A stretch of 64,000 nucleotides of DNA, taken from NCBI GenBank assembly GCA_963749515.1, contig CAVVMR010000009.1, forward strand, positions 124,001 through 188,000. Reading direction: 5' to 3'. This document shows, piece by piece, positions 25,601 through 35,019 of this stretch. The position numbers and the translations under genes were made by a program. The DNA comes from Gaiellasilicea sp963749515. Its GTDB lineage: Bacteria > Actinomycetota > Thermoleophilia > Gaiellales > Gaiellaceae. The stretch's first letter is position 1; the number at the start of each line of letters is the position of its first letter. The notes beneath the pieces were generated by a model. That model worked only from the letters and a program-made list of their open reading frames with translations. It did no database searches and had not been told where the DNA came from.

Positions 25601-27040
25601 CTAGTCGCCGAGCTCGGCGCGGCGGCGGACGACGTACTCCCCGAGCGACGTGCGGATCCCGTCGTCGAGGGGCGGCTGCTCGTACTCCTCGAGCGTCTTG
25701 CGCCAGATCTCGCCTGCGCGCGTGGTGGCGTCGCGCTCGCCGAGCTTCTTCCAGCGCTCGAAGTTCTCCGTCGAGGAGAGGAGCGGCCGGTAGAAGCACT
25801 CGCGGAAGCGCTCGAGCGTGTGCACGGCGCCGAGGAAGTGGCCGCCGTGCCCGACCTCCTGGTGCGCGCCCCAAGCGAGGCTCGCCTCGTCCACCTCGAG
25901 GGGCGTGAACTCCTCTTTCAGCATCCGCAGGATCTCGATGTCGATCACGAACTTCTCGTAGCACGACACGAGTCCCGATTCCAGCCAGCCCGCCGAGTGC
26001 ATGACCCAGTTCGCACCGGCGAGGAAGGTCGGAAGCATCGTCATCATCGCCTCGTAGGCAGCCTGGGCGTCGGCGGTCTGGCTCGACGTGAGCCCGCCGC
26101 CGCTGCGCCAGGGCAGGCCGAAGTGGCGCGCGATCTGGCCGGTGCAGAGCAGCCCGACGGCCGACTCGGGCGTGCCGAAGCTCGGAGAGCCCGACTGCAT
26201 GTCGGTGTTGGAGAGGAAGGAGCCGAAGATCACCGGCGTCCCGGGCCGGATCAGCTGCGCGAGCGCGATCCCGGCGAGCGCTTCCGCCATCTGCTGGGTG
26301 AGCGCCGCGGGGACGGAGACCGGAGACATCGCGCCCATCAGCAGGAACGGCGTGATCACGACGGGCTGCCCGGCGCGGACGTACTCGAGCATCGCCCCGA
26401 GCATCCGGTCGTCGTAGCGGAGCGGCGAGTTGACGTTGATCAGCGAAATCGAGACCGGCTTCGCCTCGATCGCCTCGCGGCCTCCGAAGAGAATCTCGCC
26501 CATCGCGATCGTGTCCTTCGCGTTCTCGGCCGAGGTGACCGAGCCCATGTACGGCTTGTCGGTCAGCGTCTGGAGCGCGAGGACCATGTCGAGGTGGCGC
26601 GAGTCGAGCGGAGTGTCCTCGGGCTCGACGATCGTCCCGCCCGCCGAGTCGAGCTGCGGGAAGGCCTGCGAGAGCTTGCAGAAGTTCTCGAAGTCGTCCA
26701 TCGACGCATTGCGCCGCACCGCGCCCTCGCGGACGAACGGGGGGCCGTACACCGAGGCGAACGACATGTGGTCGCCGCCGACGTGGATCGAGTGCTCCGG
26801 GTTCCGCGCCTGGACGTCGAACTCGCGCGGCGCCTTCGCGACCTCCTCCAGCACGAAGTCGGGGTCGAGCTTGACGAGGTTGCCGTCCACCTCCTGCCCG
26901 GCCTGCGCGAAGGCGTCCACCGCCTCCGGCAGCAGGAACTCGATCCCGAGCTCGGAGACGATCCGCCGCCAGCCGCCGTCGAGGGTCGCGACGGCCTCCT
27001 CGGAGAGGATCTCGTACCGCGGCATCCGGTTCACGAACAT
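25601..27040 (-). CDS. MttB-superfamily corrinoid methyltransferase, non-pyrrolysine
   Basis: 479 residues of the trimethylamine methyltransferase family (RYEILSEEAVATL, GPPFVREG, SPLRYDDRMLGAMLEY, GAMSPVSVPAALTQQ, and WVMHSAGWLESGLVSCYEKFV). The reading frame has no internal TAG, so it belongs to the non-Pyl branch, whose characterised members demethylate glycine betaine, proline betaine or carnitine. Its partner corrinoid protein, methyl-THF transferase and reactivase are encoded divergently 780 bp away, and a ProXWV importer follows. Glycine betaine is the best guess. ATG 27040 has only a weak ribosome-binding site. Confidence 0.88.
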   Translation of the reverse strand: MFVNRMPRYEILSEEAVATLDGGWRRIVSELGIEFLLPEAVDAFAQAGQEVDGNLVKLDPDFVLEEVAKAPREFDVQARNPEHSIHVGGDHMSFASVYGPPFVREGAVRRNASMDDFENFCKLSQAFPQLDSAGGTIVEPEDTPLDSRHLDMVLALQTLTDKPYMGSVTSAENAKDTIAMGEILFGGREAIEAKPVSISLINVNSPLRYDDRMLGAMLEYVRAGQPVVITPFLLMGAMSPVSVPAALTQQMAEALAGIALAQLIRPGTPVIFGSFLSNTDMQSGSPSFGTPESAVGLLCTGQIARHFGLPWRSGGGLTSSQTADAQAAYEAMMTMLPTFLAGANWVMHSAGWLESGLVSCYEKFVIDIEILRMLKEEFTPLEVDEASLAWGAHQEVGHGGHFLGAVHTLERFRECFYRPLLSSTENFERWKKLGERDATTRAGEIWRKTLEEYEQPPLDDGIRTSLGEYVVRRRAELGD

Positions 27041-27078
27041 GCTGTTGATCCTGTCAGAGTCGACCGACTTGCGGAAGG

Positions 27079-27094
27079 TGGAACTTGTGTTCCA
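27079..27094. promoter_or_regulatory. Palindromic operator between mttB-like gene and iclR-type regulator
   Basis: TGGAAC-TTGT-GTTCCA, a perfect 6+6 palindrome with a 4-nt spacer, directly abuts the TAATAT -10 box of the regulator gene. Size, spacing and position fit an IclR-family autoregulatory operator also controlling the divergent methyltransferase gene. Confidence 0.6.
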
Positions 27095-27100
27095 TAATAT
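27095..27100 (+). promoter_or_regulatory. -10 box of the iclR-corrinoid operon
   Basis: TAATAT, an excellent -10, ends 5 nt before the ATG at 27106, so the transcript would be leaderless. The upstream -35 is weak (TTGCGG at 27069 gives a 20-bp spacer), suiting a regulated promoter. Confidence 0.55.
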
Positions 27101-27105
27101 GGGTT

Positions 27106-27822
27106 ATGGCCGGAAGCCAAGCAGTCGACCGGGCCGCGCAGCTGCTCGTGCGCGTGGTCGAGAGCTCGCGCCCGCTCGGGGTCGGCGAGTTGGCCGAGAC
27201 CACGCAGCTGCCCAAGAGCACCACGTCCAGACTCCTGGCCGCGCTCCAGCGCCAGGGCCTGCTCCAGCGCGACGGTGACCGCAGCCCCGTGCGGCCCGGA
27301 CCGGTTCTCCTCCGCTTCGCGCAGAGCACCGAGCCCGACGTCACGCTGGTCGAGCTCGCAGACGAGCACCTGGACGCGCTCGCAGAGGCGTCAGGCGAGA
27401 CCGTGAACCTCGGCGTTCCGACGCCGCTCGGGGTCGACCAGCTCTCGCAGCGCGACAGCCGGCACTTCATCGGCTCCACGAACTGGGTCGGCAAGCGCGT
27501 CCCCTACCACGTGACGGCGAACGGCAAGGTCTTCCTCGCCTGGGGCGCAGCGGCCTCCGAGCACGGCAACCCGGAAGACCTGGGAGCGACTCGCGCGCGC
27601 GGGTACGCGACCGCCGTCGACGAGCTCGAAGTCGGCCTGACCGCCATGGCGGCACCCGTCTTCGGCGGCGACGGGAGCGTGATCGCAGCGCTCTCGATCT
27701 CCGGCCCGACGATCCGCCTGACGCGCGGCCGCGTCGAGGAGCTCGCGCCCGCGCTCGTCCAGCACGCGCTCACCCTCTCCCACAAGCTCGGCCATCACGA
27801 CGACAAGCGAGGTGCAGCATGA
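27106..27822 (+). CDS. IclR-family transcriptional regulator
   Basis: 238 residues: a winged helix-turn-helix at residues 5-60 (QAVDRAAQLLVRVVE, LAETTQLPKSTTSRLLAALQ) and an IclR effector domain (HFIGSTNWVGKRVPYHVTANGK, GLTAMAAPVFGGDGSVIAAL). Likely senses a quaternary amine or its product and controls both divergent units through the palindrome upstream. Its stop overlaps the corrinoid gene ATG (ATGA), placing the regulator in the operon it probably controls. Confidence 0.9.
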   Translation: MAGSQAVDRAAQLLVRVVESSRPLGVGELAETTQLPKSTTSRLLAALQRQGLLQRDGDRSPVRPGPVLLRFAQSTEPDVTLVELADEHLDALAEASGETVNLGVPTPLGVDQLSQRDSRHFIGSTNWVGKRVPYHVTANGKVFLAWGAAASEHGNPEDLGATRARGYATAVDELEVGLTAMAAPVFGGDGSVIAALSISGPTIRLTRGRVEELAPALVQHALTLSHKLGHHDDKRGAA

Positions 27823-28487
27823 CGCACGACGAGATCCTCCAAGGGCTCTACGACCACACGCTCGTCGGCGATGCGCCCGAGGTGAAAGAGCTCGTCGAGC
27901 GCGGGCTCGAGGACGGCATGGACCCCGAGTCGATGCTCTACGACGCGCTGATCCCCTCGCTCGAGGAAGTCGGTGCCCGCTTCGAGCGGGGCGACTACTT
28001 CGTCCCCGAGATGCTGATCGCCGCGCGCGCGATGCAGGGCGCGCTCGACATCCTCCGGCCGCTGCTCGCCGAGACCGGCGCGCGCCAGGTGGGCACGTTC
28101 GTGATGGGCACGGTCAAGGGCGACGTGCACGACATCGGCAAGAACCTCGTCAACATCATGCTCGAGGGCGCCGGCTTCACGGTCATCGACCTCGGCGTCA
28201 ACGTCGCGCCCGAGAAGTTCGTCGAGCAGATCGTGGAGCACAAGCCCGACATCGTCGGCTTCTCGGCCTTCCTGACGACGACGATGCCGATGTTCAAAGC
28301 GAACATCAACGCGCTGCAGAAGTCCGGCCTGCGCGACGAGGTGATCGTGATGGTCGGCGGCGCGCCGGTGACGCAGGAGTACGCGGACGCCGTGGGCGCC
28401 GACGGCTACGCCGCAGACGCGTCGACCGCGGTCCGCCTCGCCAAGACGCTGATCGAGCAGCGGCGGCAGGCCTCGGTTCCGGCGTAG
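27819..28487 (+). CDS. Methyl-carrying corrinoid protein (MtgC/MtbC-like)
   Basis: 222 residues: a helical cap (ILQGLYDHTLVGDAPEVKEL... YFVPEMLIAARAMQGAL) and a cobalamin-binding Rossmann domain with the base-off motif GDVHDIGKNLV and the trailing GGAPVTQEYADAVGADGYA. It accepts the methyl group from the MttB-family enzyme and hands it to the pterin methyltransferase. It overlaps both the regulator and, nearly, the next gene. Confidence 0.93.
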   Translation: MTHDEILQGLYDHTLVGDAPEVKELVERGLEDGMDPESMLYDALIPSLEEVGARFERGDYFVPEMLIAARAMQGALDILRPLLAETGARQVGTFVMGTVKGDVHDIGKNLVNIMLEGAGFTVIDLGVNVAPEKFVEQIVEHKPDIVGFSAFLTTTMPMFKANINALQKSGLRDEVIVMVGGAPVTQEYADAVGADGYAADASTAVRLAKTLIEQRRQASVPA

Positions 28488-28495
28488 GGAGACGA

Positions 28496-29353
28496 GTGGA
28501 AACCGTCATCCAGTCGCGTTCGAAAACGGTCGTCATCGGCCCCGAGCAGCCGTTCTGCATCATCGGCGAGCGAATCAACCCGACCGGGCGGAAGGCGTTC
28601 CAGGCGCTGCTCCAGGCCGGCGATCTTTCGCAGCTCGAGATCGACGTGCCCCAGCAGGTCGCGGGCGGCGCGAACGTGCTCGACGTCAACGTCGGCGACC
28701 CGCTGGCCGACGAGGTTGCGCTGATGGGCGAGGCGGTACGGCTGGTGCAGGGCCTGACCGACCTGCCGCTCTGCCTCGACTCCTCGGTGATCGAGGCGCT
28801 CGAAGCGGGCCTGGACGCCTACGAGGGCAAGGCGCTCGTCAACTCCGTCACCGGCGAGGACGAGCGACTGGAAGCGATCCTGCCGCTCGTCGCCAAGCAC
28901 GGCGCCGCGGTGATCGGGCTCGCGAACGACGAGGACATTCCGATGGAGCCGGAGGTGCGCCTGGCGGTGGCGAGGAAGATCGTGTCCGCCGCGGGCGACC
29001 ACGGGATCCCGCCGGAGGACGTCGTGATCGACGCCCTCGCGATGCCCGTCGGCGCGCTGCCGAACGCGGTCACGCTCTTCGTCGAGACGCTGGCGCTGAT
29101 CCGCGAGCACCTCGGCGTCAACACGACGTGCGGCGCCTCGAACACGGCGTTCGGCCTGCCGCGGCGGACCACGCTGGGCGGCGCGTTCCTCTCGATCGCA
29201 CAGAGCCACGGGCTGACGAGCGCGATCATGGACGCACGCGCGCCGGAGTGTGTCGACGCCGTGCGGGCGGGCGACCTCCTGCTCGGCAACGACGAGTGGG
29301 GCGCGCGCTGGATCGCATCGTTCCGCGAGAAGCAGGCGGCCGCGGCATCGTGA
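28496..29353 (+). CDS. Methyl-corrinoid:tetrahydrofolate methyltransferase (pterin-binding, MtgA/MtrH-like)
   Basis: 285 residues of the pterin-binding TIM barrel: FCIIGERINPTGRKAFQ, GGANVLDVNVGDPLADE, LPLCLDSS, LVNSVTGED and the C-terminal NTTCGASNTAFGLPRRTTL. Related to CH3-THF-dependent AcsE, MtvA and MtgA. It should move the corrinoid-bound methyl to THF. GTG 28496 with GGAGA upstream. Its stop overlaps the reactivase GTG. Confidence 0.92.
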   Translation: METVIQSRSKTVVIGPEQPFCIIGERINPTGRKAFQALLQAGDLSQLEIDVPQQVAGGANVLDVNVGDPLADEVALMGEAVRLVQGLTDLPLCLDSSVIEALEAGLDAYEGKALVNSVTGEDERLEAILPLVAKHGAAVIGLANDEDIPMEPEVRLAVARKIVSAAGDHGIPPEDVVIDALAMPVGALPNAVTLFVETLALIREHLGVNTTCGASNTAFGLPRRTTLGGAFLSIAQSHGLTSAIMDARAPECVDAVRAGDLLLGNDEWGARWIASFREKQAAAAS

Positions 29354-31182
29354 GCGCAGCCGAGGTCTTGCCGGTGCTGCCGCAGAAGGATCGCGTGCTG
29401 CTGCGCTTCGAGCCGACCGGCGACAGCGACGCGGCGCCGAAGGAGGCGCGCGTCCCCGCCGGCACGACGCTCTTCGACGCCGCCAGCTGGAACGGGATCG
29501 CGATCGACTCGACCTGCGGCGGTCACGGCACCTGCAAGAAGTGCAAGGTGCGCGTCGTCGAGGGCAAGGTGCCGCTCTCGTCAGTCGATCCGCGCGCGTT
29601 CTCGATCGAGGAGCTGAAGGCGGGCTGGCGGCTCGCCTGCCGTGCGCCGGCCGAGGCGGACCTGGTCGTCGAGGTGCCGCCGCTCTCCTCGCGGCCGAAG
29701 GCGGCGCTCGTCGGTGTCGGCCGCCACGTGATCCTGCGGCCCGCAGTGCAGAAGCGCTACCTCGAGCTCGAGGAGCCGACGCTCGAGGACCAGGCGTCGG
29801 ACCTCGAGCGCGTGCTGGCGGCAATGGACGACGTCGAGCTGCGCGTGCCGCTCGAGGTCGTCCGCACGCTCGGCGGCACGCTGCGCGCCGCCGACTTCAA
29901 GGTCACCGCCGTTCTCTGCGACGACCTGTTGCTCGACGTCGAGCCGGGCGACACTACGGGGCGGACCTTTGCGATCGCGTTCGATCTCGGGACGACCACC
30001 GTCGTCGCGAACCTGCTCGACCTCGAGACCGGCTCGCCGCTCGCAGTCCAATCCCAGCTGAACAAGCAGCAGCCGTTCGGCGCCGACGTGATCTCGCGCG
30101 TCTCGGCCACGATGCTCGACCCCGATGCGCTCTCGCTCCTGCAGAGCCGCGCGCACGAGACGCTGGACGAGCTCGCGCAGGAGGTGTGCGAGGAGGCCGG
30201 AGTGTCCCCGGGAGAGATCTACGAGGTCTCGGTCACCGGCAACCAGACGATGATCCAGATCGCGCTCGGGATTGACCCGGAGCCGCTCTCGATGGCTCCG
30301 TTCACGATGGCCGCTGCGACGCTGCCGCCGGCGACGGCGACCGATTTCGGCGTCCGCGTCCACGAGCGCGCACCTGCCGTGCTCTTCCCGGCGATGGGCG
30401 CCTACGTCGGCGGCGACATCGTCGCGGGGCTGCTCGCAACGGGCCTCACGCTCGACCGCCGGATCCGCCTCTTCATCGACGTCGGCACGAACAGCGAGAT
30501 CGCGCTCGGCTCCTCTGCACGCGCGTTGGCCACAGCCGCGCCTGCAGGGCCCGCCTTCGAGGCGGCGCAGATCAAGTGCGGCATGCGTGCCGCGGACGGC
30601 GCGATCGAGGGCGTGAAGATCCGCGACGGCGAGGTGGAGCTGACGGTGATCGGCGACGTCGAGCCGCAGGGGATGTGCGGCTCCGGGCTCGTGGATGCCG
30701 TCGCCGAGCTCGTCGGCGCCGGGCTGCTCGACCGCTCGGGCCGGTTCGTGCTCGGGGAGTCGGAGCGCTTCGGGAAGATCGGCGAGGAGAACGTCTTCCA
30801 CCTCAGCGACGAGGTCTACCTCTCGCAGCGCGACGTGCGCGAGCTGCAGTTCGCCAAGGCCTCGATCGCGACGGGCTGGAACCTGCTCTGCCGCGATCTC
30901 GGGATCGCGCCCGAGGAGATCGCGCAGGTGCTGCTCGCGGGCTCCTTCGGCTCCTACCTCTCCGCTGCAAGCGCCGTGAAGATCGGGCTCGTCCCGAAGC
31001 TGCCACTGACACGCATTGTCTCGGCGGGCAACGTCGCCGGCGAGGGAGCGAAGATCGTCGCGCTCTCGGTGCAGGAGCGCGCCGCGGCGGCCGCGATCGT
31101 CGAAGAGGTCGAGTACGTCGAGCTCTCCGGCCGCGCCGACTTCAACGACCTGTTCGTCGACCAGCTGGCCTTTCCGGTTTGA
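29350..31182 (+). CDS. Reductive activator of corrinoid enzymes (RACE; ferredoxin plus ASKHA domains)
   Basis: 610 residues. An N-terminal [2Fe-2S] ferredoxin domain (STCGGHGTCKKCKV, distant Cys in WRLACRA) is followed by a linker and an actin-like ATPase (AIAFDLGTTTVVANLLDL, GYVGGD-like GAYVGGDIVAGLL, FIDVGTNSEIAL, and CGSGLVDAVAEL). RACE proteins re-reduce Co(II) corrinoid at the expense of ATP. GTG start overlaps the upstream stop (GTGA). It confirms that the neighbouring corrinoid protein is a working methyl shuttle. Confidence 0.94.
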   Translation: MSAAEVLPVLPQKDRVLLRFEPTGDSDAAPKEARVPAGTTLFDAASWNGIAIDSTCGGHGTCKKCKVRVVEGKVPLSSVDPRAFSIEELKAGWRLACRAPAEADLVVEVPPLSSRPKAALVGVGRHVILRPAVQKRYLELEEPTLEDQASDLERVLAAMDDVELRVPLEVVRTLGGTLRAADFKVTAVLCDDLLLDVEPGDTTGRTFAIAFDLGTTTVVANLLDLETGSPLAVQSQLNKQQPFGADVISRVSATMLDPDALSLLQSRAHETLDELAQEVCEEAGVSPGEIYEVSVTGNQTMIQIALGIDPEPLSMAPFTMAAATLPPATATDFGVRVHERAPAVLFPAMGAYVGGDIVAGLLATGLTLDRRIRLFIDVGTNSEIALGSSARALATAAPAGPAFEAAQIKCGMRAADGAIEGVKIRDGEVELTVIGDVEPQGMCGSGLVDAVAELVGAGLLDRSGRFVLGESERFGKIGEENVFHLSDEVYLSQRDVRELQFAKASIATGWNLLCRDLGIAPEEIAQVLLAGSFGSYLSAASAVKIGLVPKLPLTRIVSAGNVAGEGAKIVALSVQERAAAAAIVEEVEYVELSGRADFNDLFVDQLAFPV

Positions 31183-31748
31183 GAACGGGTGTCGTCGCTT
31201 GCGGGGCGCTTGCGCTCCATGTCCGCCGGCTCGCGCTCGACCGCGGCTGGGACGTCGAGATCCGCGCGCTGCCGCCCCAGCTGCACAACCGCCCCGAGCG
31301 GATCGCGGCCGCGGTCGACGCCGAGCTGCGCTCGCTGGACTGCGACCGGCTCGCGGTCGCCTATGCCGACTGCGGCACGTACGGGGCGCTCGACGACGTG
31401 CTGCGCGAGCACGGCGCCACCCGCCTCCAGGGAGACCACTGCTACGACGTGCTCGCCCGCGACGAGGTGCGCGAGGCGCTCGCGGACGAGCCTGGCACCT
31501 ACTTCCTGACCGACTTCCTGGTGAAGACCTTCGACGCGAGCGTCGCGCGGCCGCTGCGCCTCCCCGAGCTGAGCGACGCCTATTTCGCCAACTACACGCG
31601 GGTCGTGTGGCTCGCCCAGGAGCCGACGCCCGAGCTGCTGATCCAGGCCGAGCACGCGGCCGAGCTGATGGGCCTGCGGCTCGAAGTCCGCGAGGTGGGG
31701 ACGGATGGTCTGGAGCGGCAGCTCGCGCAACTCGTAGGATCGTCCTGA
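31179..31748 (+). CDS. DUF1638 family protein
   Basis: 189 residues starting at a TTG that overlaps the reactivase stop. It has VVACGALALHV, VAYADCGTYGALD (conserved Cys), GDHCYDVLARDE, TYFLTDFLVKTF and WLAQEPTPELL, as in DUF1638. This family of unknown function is repeatedly found beside corrinoid-dependent methyltransferases, where it may help mature or protect the corrinoid. The TGA overlaps the next ATG (TGATG). Confidence 0.85.
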   Translation: MRTGVVACGALALHVRRLALDRGWDVEIRALPPQLHNRPERIAAAVDAELRSLDCDRLAVAYADCGTYGALDDVLREHGATRLQGDHCYDVLARDEVREALADEPGTYFLTDFLVKTFDASVARPLRLPELSDAYFANYTRVVWLAQEPTPELLIQAEHAAELMGLRLEVREVGTDGLERQLAQLVGSS

Positions 31749-34264
31749 TGACGGCCTTCCCCTCCAGCGCGAAGGCTGTCGTCGTGGGCGCCGGCATCGT
31801 CGGCAACAGCATGGTTCACCACCTCGCACGGCTCGGCTGGCGCGATCTCGTTCTGCTCGACAAGGGCGCGCTGCCGAACCCGGGCGGCTCGACCGGGCAC
31901 GCCTCGAACTTCATCTTCCCGGTCGACCACTCGAAGGAGATGACCGCGCTCACGCGGGACTCGACCGATCAGTACATCGAGCTCGGAGTCCACACCACGA
32001 GCGGCGGGATCGAGGTCGCGCGCACGCAGGAGCGCCTGGAGGAGTTCAACCGCCGCATCACGTCATCGATCTCGTGGGGCGAGCCGTCGGAGCTGCTCAC
32101 GCCCGAGCAGGTGAAGGAGCTCGTCCCGTTCATCAACGAGGAGATCATCCTCGGCGGCTTCTACACGCCCGGCGTCGGCTGCGTCGACTCGCTCCGCGCG
32201 GGCACGTTGATGCGCGAGTCCGCGACGGCTCTGGGCGCGCTGACGATCTCCGCAGGCACCGAGGTGACGGGAATCGACGTCGAGAATGGCCGTGTCCGGC
32301 GGGTCCACACGGACAAGGGGCCGATCGAGACGGAGTACGTCTTCGTCTGCTGCGGCGTCTGGAGCCCGCGCATCGCAAAGATGGCCGGAGCCGCGATCCC
32401 GCTCACCCCTGCCGTCCACCAGATGATCAGCGTCGGCCCGATCCCGCTCTTCGAGGAGACGCCCGGCGAGATCTTCTTCCCGATCGTCCGCGACGTCGAC
32501 ACGAACATGTACGAGCGGCAGAACGGGAGCGACATGGAGGTCGGCTCCTACGCGCACCGCTCGATCCTCATGGACCCGGACGAGATCCCCTCGATCGAGG
32601 AGTCCGCACTCTCCCCCACCGAGCTGCCGTTCACCTCCGAGGACTTCGACCTGCAGCTGGAGCAGTCGCTCGAGCTGATGCCCGAGATCCTCACCGTCGA
32701 GGGCGCCGGGATCCGGCACGCGATCAACGGCCTGCTCTCGCTGACCCCGGACGGGATGCCGATCCTCGGCGAGACGCCCGAGGTGAAGAATTTCTGGTCG
32801 GTGGCCGCTGTCTGGATCAAGGAGGGACCGGGGATCGCGCGCGCCGTCGCCGAGTGGGCGGTCGAGGGCGCTTCCGAGATCGACATCCACGGCGCCGACA
32901 TCGCCCGCTTCCACCCGCACCAGCGCGAGCAGCGCCACGTCGATGCGCGCTCCTCGGAGGGCTTCAACAAGACCTACGGGATCGTCCACCCGATGGAGCA
33001 GTGGGAGAGCAACCGGAACATCCGCGTCAGCCCGTTCCACGCTCGCGAGCAGGAGCTCGGCGCCGTCTTCTTCGAGACCGCCGGCTGGGAGCGGCCCTGG
33101 TGGTACGAGTCGAACGCGCGCTTGCTGGAGGAGTACGGCGACCGGGTGATGCCGCGCGAGGCCGAGTGGGAGTCGCGCTGGTGGTCGCCGATCGTGAACG
33201 CCGAGCACCTGGCGATGCGGGACCGGGCGGCGATGATCGACCTGAGCGCGTTCCACGTCCTCGACGTCACCGGGCCGGGCGCGCTGGAGGCGCTCCAGCA
33301 GATCGTGCTCGCCGAGATGGACGTCGAGCCGGGCCGTGTGGTCTACACGCCGGTCCTCGACCAGCACGGCGGGTTCAAGGCAGACCTGACGATCATGCGG
33401 CTCGGACCGGAGCTCTTCCGGATCGTCACCGGCGCCGCGCACGGGATGGCCGACCGGAAGTGGTTCTCCGACCGCCTGCCCGTAGACGGCTCCGTGCAGC
33501 TCACGGACGTGACCGAGGAGTGGTGCACGGTCGGCGTCTGGGGACCTCGGGCACGCGACCTCGTCGCCTCGGTGACGAGCGACGACGTGTCGCACGCCGG
33601 CTTTCCCTTCGCGCGCTGCCGTGAGGTCGAGCTCGGAGGCGTGCGCACGCTGGCCTCCCGGATCTCGTACGTCGGCGAGCTGGGCTGGGAGCTCTACGCG
33701 CCGGTGGCGGACGGGGCTGCGCTGTGGGACGTCCTCTGGGAGGCCGGTCAGCCGCTCGGCGTCGTGCCGGCCGGGATCGGCGTCTACGGGACGACGGGGC
33801 GGATCGAGAAGGGCTATCGCGCGTACGGCACCGAGCTCGAGTCCGAGTACAACGTCGCCGAGGCCGGGATGACCCGCCCGAAGGTGAAGGAGCACGACTT
33901 CGTCGGCAAGGACGCCTACCTGCGCCACCGGGAGGAGGAGCCGGCGGCGATCATGTCCACGCTGACCGTCGACGATCCGACCTCCTCGTCCGGGGTCAAG
34001 CGCTACATGCTCGGGCGGGAGCCGATCCTCACTCCGGACGGCGAGCGGATCCTCGACCGCAAGGGCCGTCCCTCGTACGTCACCTCCGCCGGCTCAGGCC
34101 CGTCGGTCGGCAAGCACGTCCTGATGGCCTACCTGCCGCCCGAGCACGCGGTCGAAGGCAAGCAGCTGCTCGTCCAGTACATGGGCGAGCGCTACCCCGT
34201 GACGGTGGCCGTCGCCGGCTCGACGCCACTCTTCGACCCGGAGAACACCCGGGTCCGGAGCTAG
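31748..34264 (+). CDS. Dimethylglycine/sarcosine-dehydrogenase-like flavoprotein with GcvT domain
   Basis: 838 residues. The N-terminal DAO oxidase carries the FAD loop VVVGAGIVGNSMVHHLARLG and a conserved GGSTGHASNF segment where related enzymes attach FAD through His. Around residues 390-400 an FAO_M-like linker leads to a C-terminal folate-binding GcvT/aminomethyltransferase half (SAFHVLDVTGPGALEAL, YVGELGWELYAP). Such enzymes oxidise an N-methyl group and trap the formaldehyde as methylene-THF, passing electrons to ETF. That explains etfBA directly downstream and gives the second and third demethylation steps after the corrinoid step. Confidence 0.9.
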   Translation: MTAFPSSAKAVVVGAGIVGNSMVHHLARLGWRDLVLLDKGALPNPGGSTGHASNFIFPVDHSKEMTALTRDSTDQYIELGVHTTSGGIEVARTQERLEEFNRRITSSISWGEPSELLTPEQVKELVPFINEEIILGGFYTPGVGCVDSLRAGTLMRESATALGALTISAGTEVTGIDVENGRVRRVHTDKGPIETEYVFVCCGVWSPRIAKMAGAAIPLTPAVHQMISVGPIPLFEETPGEIFFPIVRDVDTNMYERQNGSDMEVGSYAHRSILMDPDEIPSIEESALSPTELPFTSEDFDLQLEQSLELMPEILTVEGAGIRHAINGLLSLTPDGMPILGETPEVKNFWSVAAVWIKEGPGIARAVAEWAVEGASEIDIHGADIARFHPHQREQRHVDARSSEGFNKTYGIVHPMEQWESNRNIRVSPFHAREQELGAVFFETAGWERPWWYESNARLLEEYGDRVMPREAEWESRWWSPIVNAEHLAMRDRAAMIDLSAFHVLDVTGPGALEALQQIVLAEMDVEPGRVVYTPVLDQHGGFKADLTIMRLGPELFRIVTGAAHGMADRKWFSDRLPVDGSVQLTDVTEEWCTVGVWGPRARDLVASVTSDDVSHAGFPFARCREVELGGVRTLASRISYVGELGWELYAPVADGAALWDVLWEAGQPLGVVPAGIGVYGTTGRIEKGYRAYGTELESEYNVAEAGMTRPKVKEHDFVGKDAYLRHREEEPAAIMSTLTVDDPTSSSGVKRYMLGREPILTPDGERILDRKGRPSYVTSAGSGPSVGKHVLMAYLPPEHAVEGKQLLVQYMGERYPVTVAVAGSTPLFDPENTRVRS

Positions 34265-35019
34265 TGCTGGTGCACATCGCCGTCTGCATCAAGCGCGTCC
34301 CCGAGACCGGCGCGCGGATCACGCTCACGCCGGACGAGCAGGAGATCGACACCACCTACCTCGGCTTCACGATCAGCCCGCACGAGGAGTGCGCGGTCGA
34401 GGAGGCGCTGCGACTCGTCGAGAAGCACGGCGGCACGGCGACTGCGATCACGCTGGGACCGCCCGCCGCGGTCGAGCAGCTGCAGAACGCGGTCGCGATG
34501 GGGATCGAGTCGGCGGTGCTGCTCGAGACCGAGCGGAGCGACTGGGATCCGCAGGCGACGGCGGCCGCGCTGGCGGAGGCGCTCCGCGACGGCGGCCACG
34601 ACCTGCTCCTGTTCGGGAACGAGTCCGCGGACTCGGGCGGCTACCAGGTCGGCATTCGCGTCGCGCACGCGCTCGGCCTCCCGTGCGTGACCGGCGTGAA
34701 GGGGATCGAGATCGCCGACGGTGCCGCAACCGTTCGGCGCGAGGAGGGCGGCGGCTGGGAGATCTTCGAGGTGCAGCTGCCGGCCGTGCTCACGCTGAAG
34801 GAGGGGATCAACCTGCCCCGCTACGCGTCGCTGCCGGGACGACTGCGCGCGAAGAAGCTGGAGATCGGACGCGTCGAGCCGGAGTGGCGGGAGGGCGGTC
34901 TGGCGAAGCAGCGGCTCGTGGTTCCGCCGGAGCAGGGGTCGCACGTCGAGCTGCTCGGAGAAGGCCCTGCAGCCGCGCCCCGCGTCGTCGAAGTGCTGAA
35001 GGAGCTCGGCGTCGCATGA
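34264..35019 (+). CDS. etfB: Electron transfer flavoprotein beta subunit
   Basis: 251 residues: HIAVCIKRVPETGARI, then ISPHEECAVEEALRL, GIESAVLLE, LLLFGNESADSGGYQVG, and ADP-binding VLTLKEGINLPRYASLPG. GTG 34264 shares one base with the upstream TAG; GTG 34270 is an alternative. It accepts electrons from the flavoprotein just upstream. Its end overlaps etfA (ATGA). Confidence 0.93.
   Translation: MLVHIAVCIKRVPETGARITLTPDEQEIDTTYLGFTISPHEECAVEEALRLVEKHGGTATAITLGPPAAVEQLQNAVAMGIESAVLLETERSDWDPQATAAALAEALRDGGHDLLLFGNESADSGGYQVGIRVAHALGLPCVTGVKGIEIADGAATVRREEGGGWEIFEVQLPAVLTLKEGINLPRYASLPGRLRAKKLEIGRVEPEWREGGLAKQRLVVPPEQGSHVELLGEGPAAAPRVVEVLKELGVA

Noticed and set aside
25601..27040. Pyrrolysine-type MttB
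   Set aside because: No in-frame TAG within the gene and no pyl genes nearby; it is the non-Pyl subgroup.
23996..27097. 1033-codon frame antisense to the dehydrogenases and the MttB-like gene
   Set aside because: Low-complexity Arg/Asp/Leu product spanning three real genes.
29581..31812. 743-codon frame antisense to RACE and DUF1638
   Set aside because: Shadow of two confident genes.
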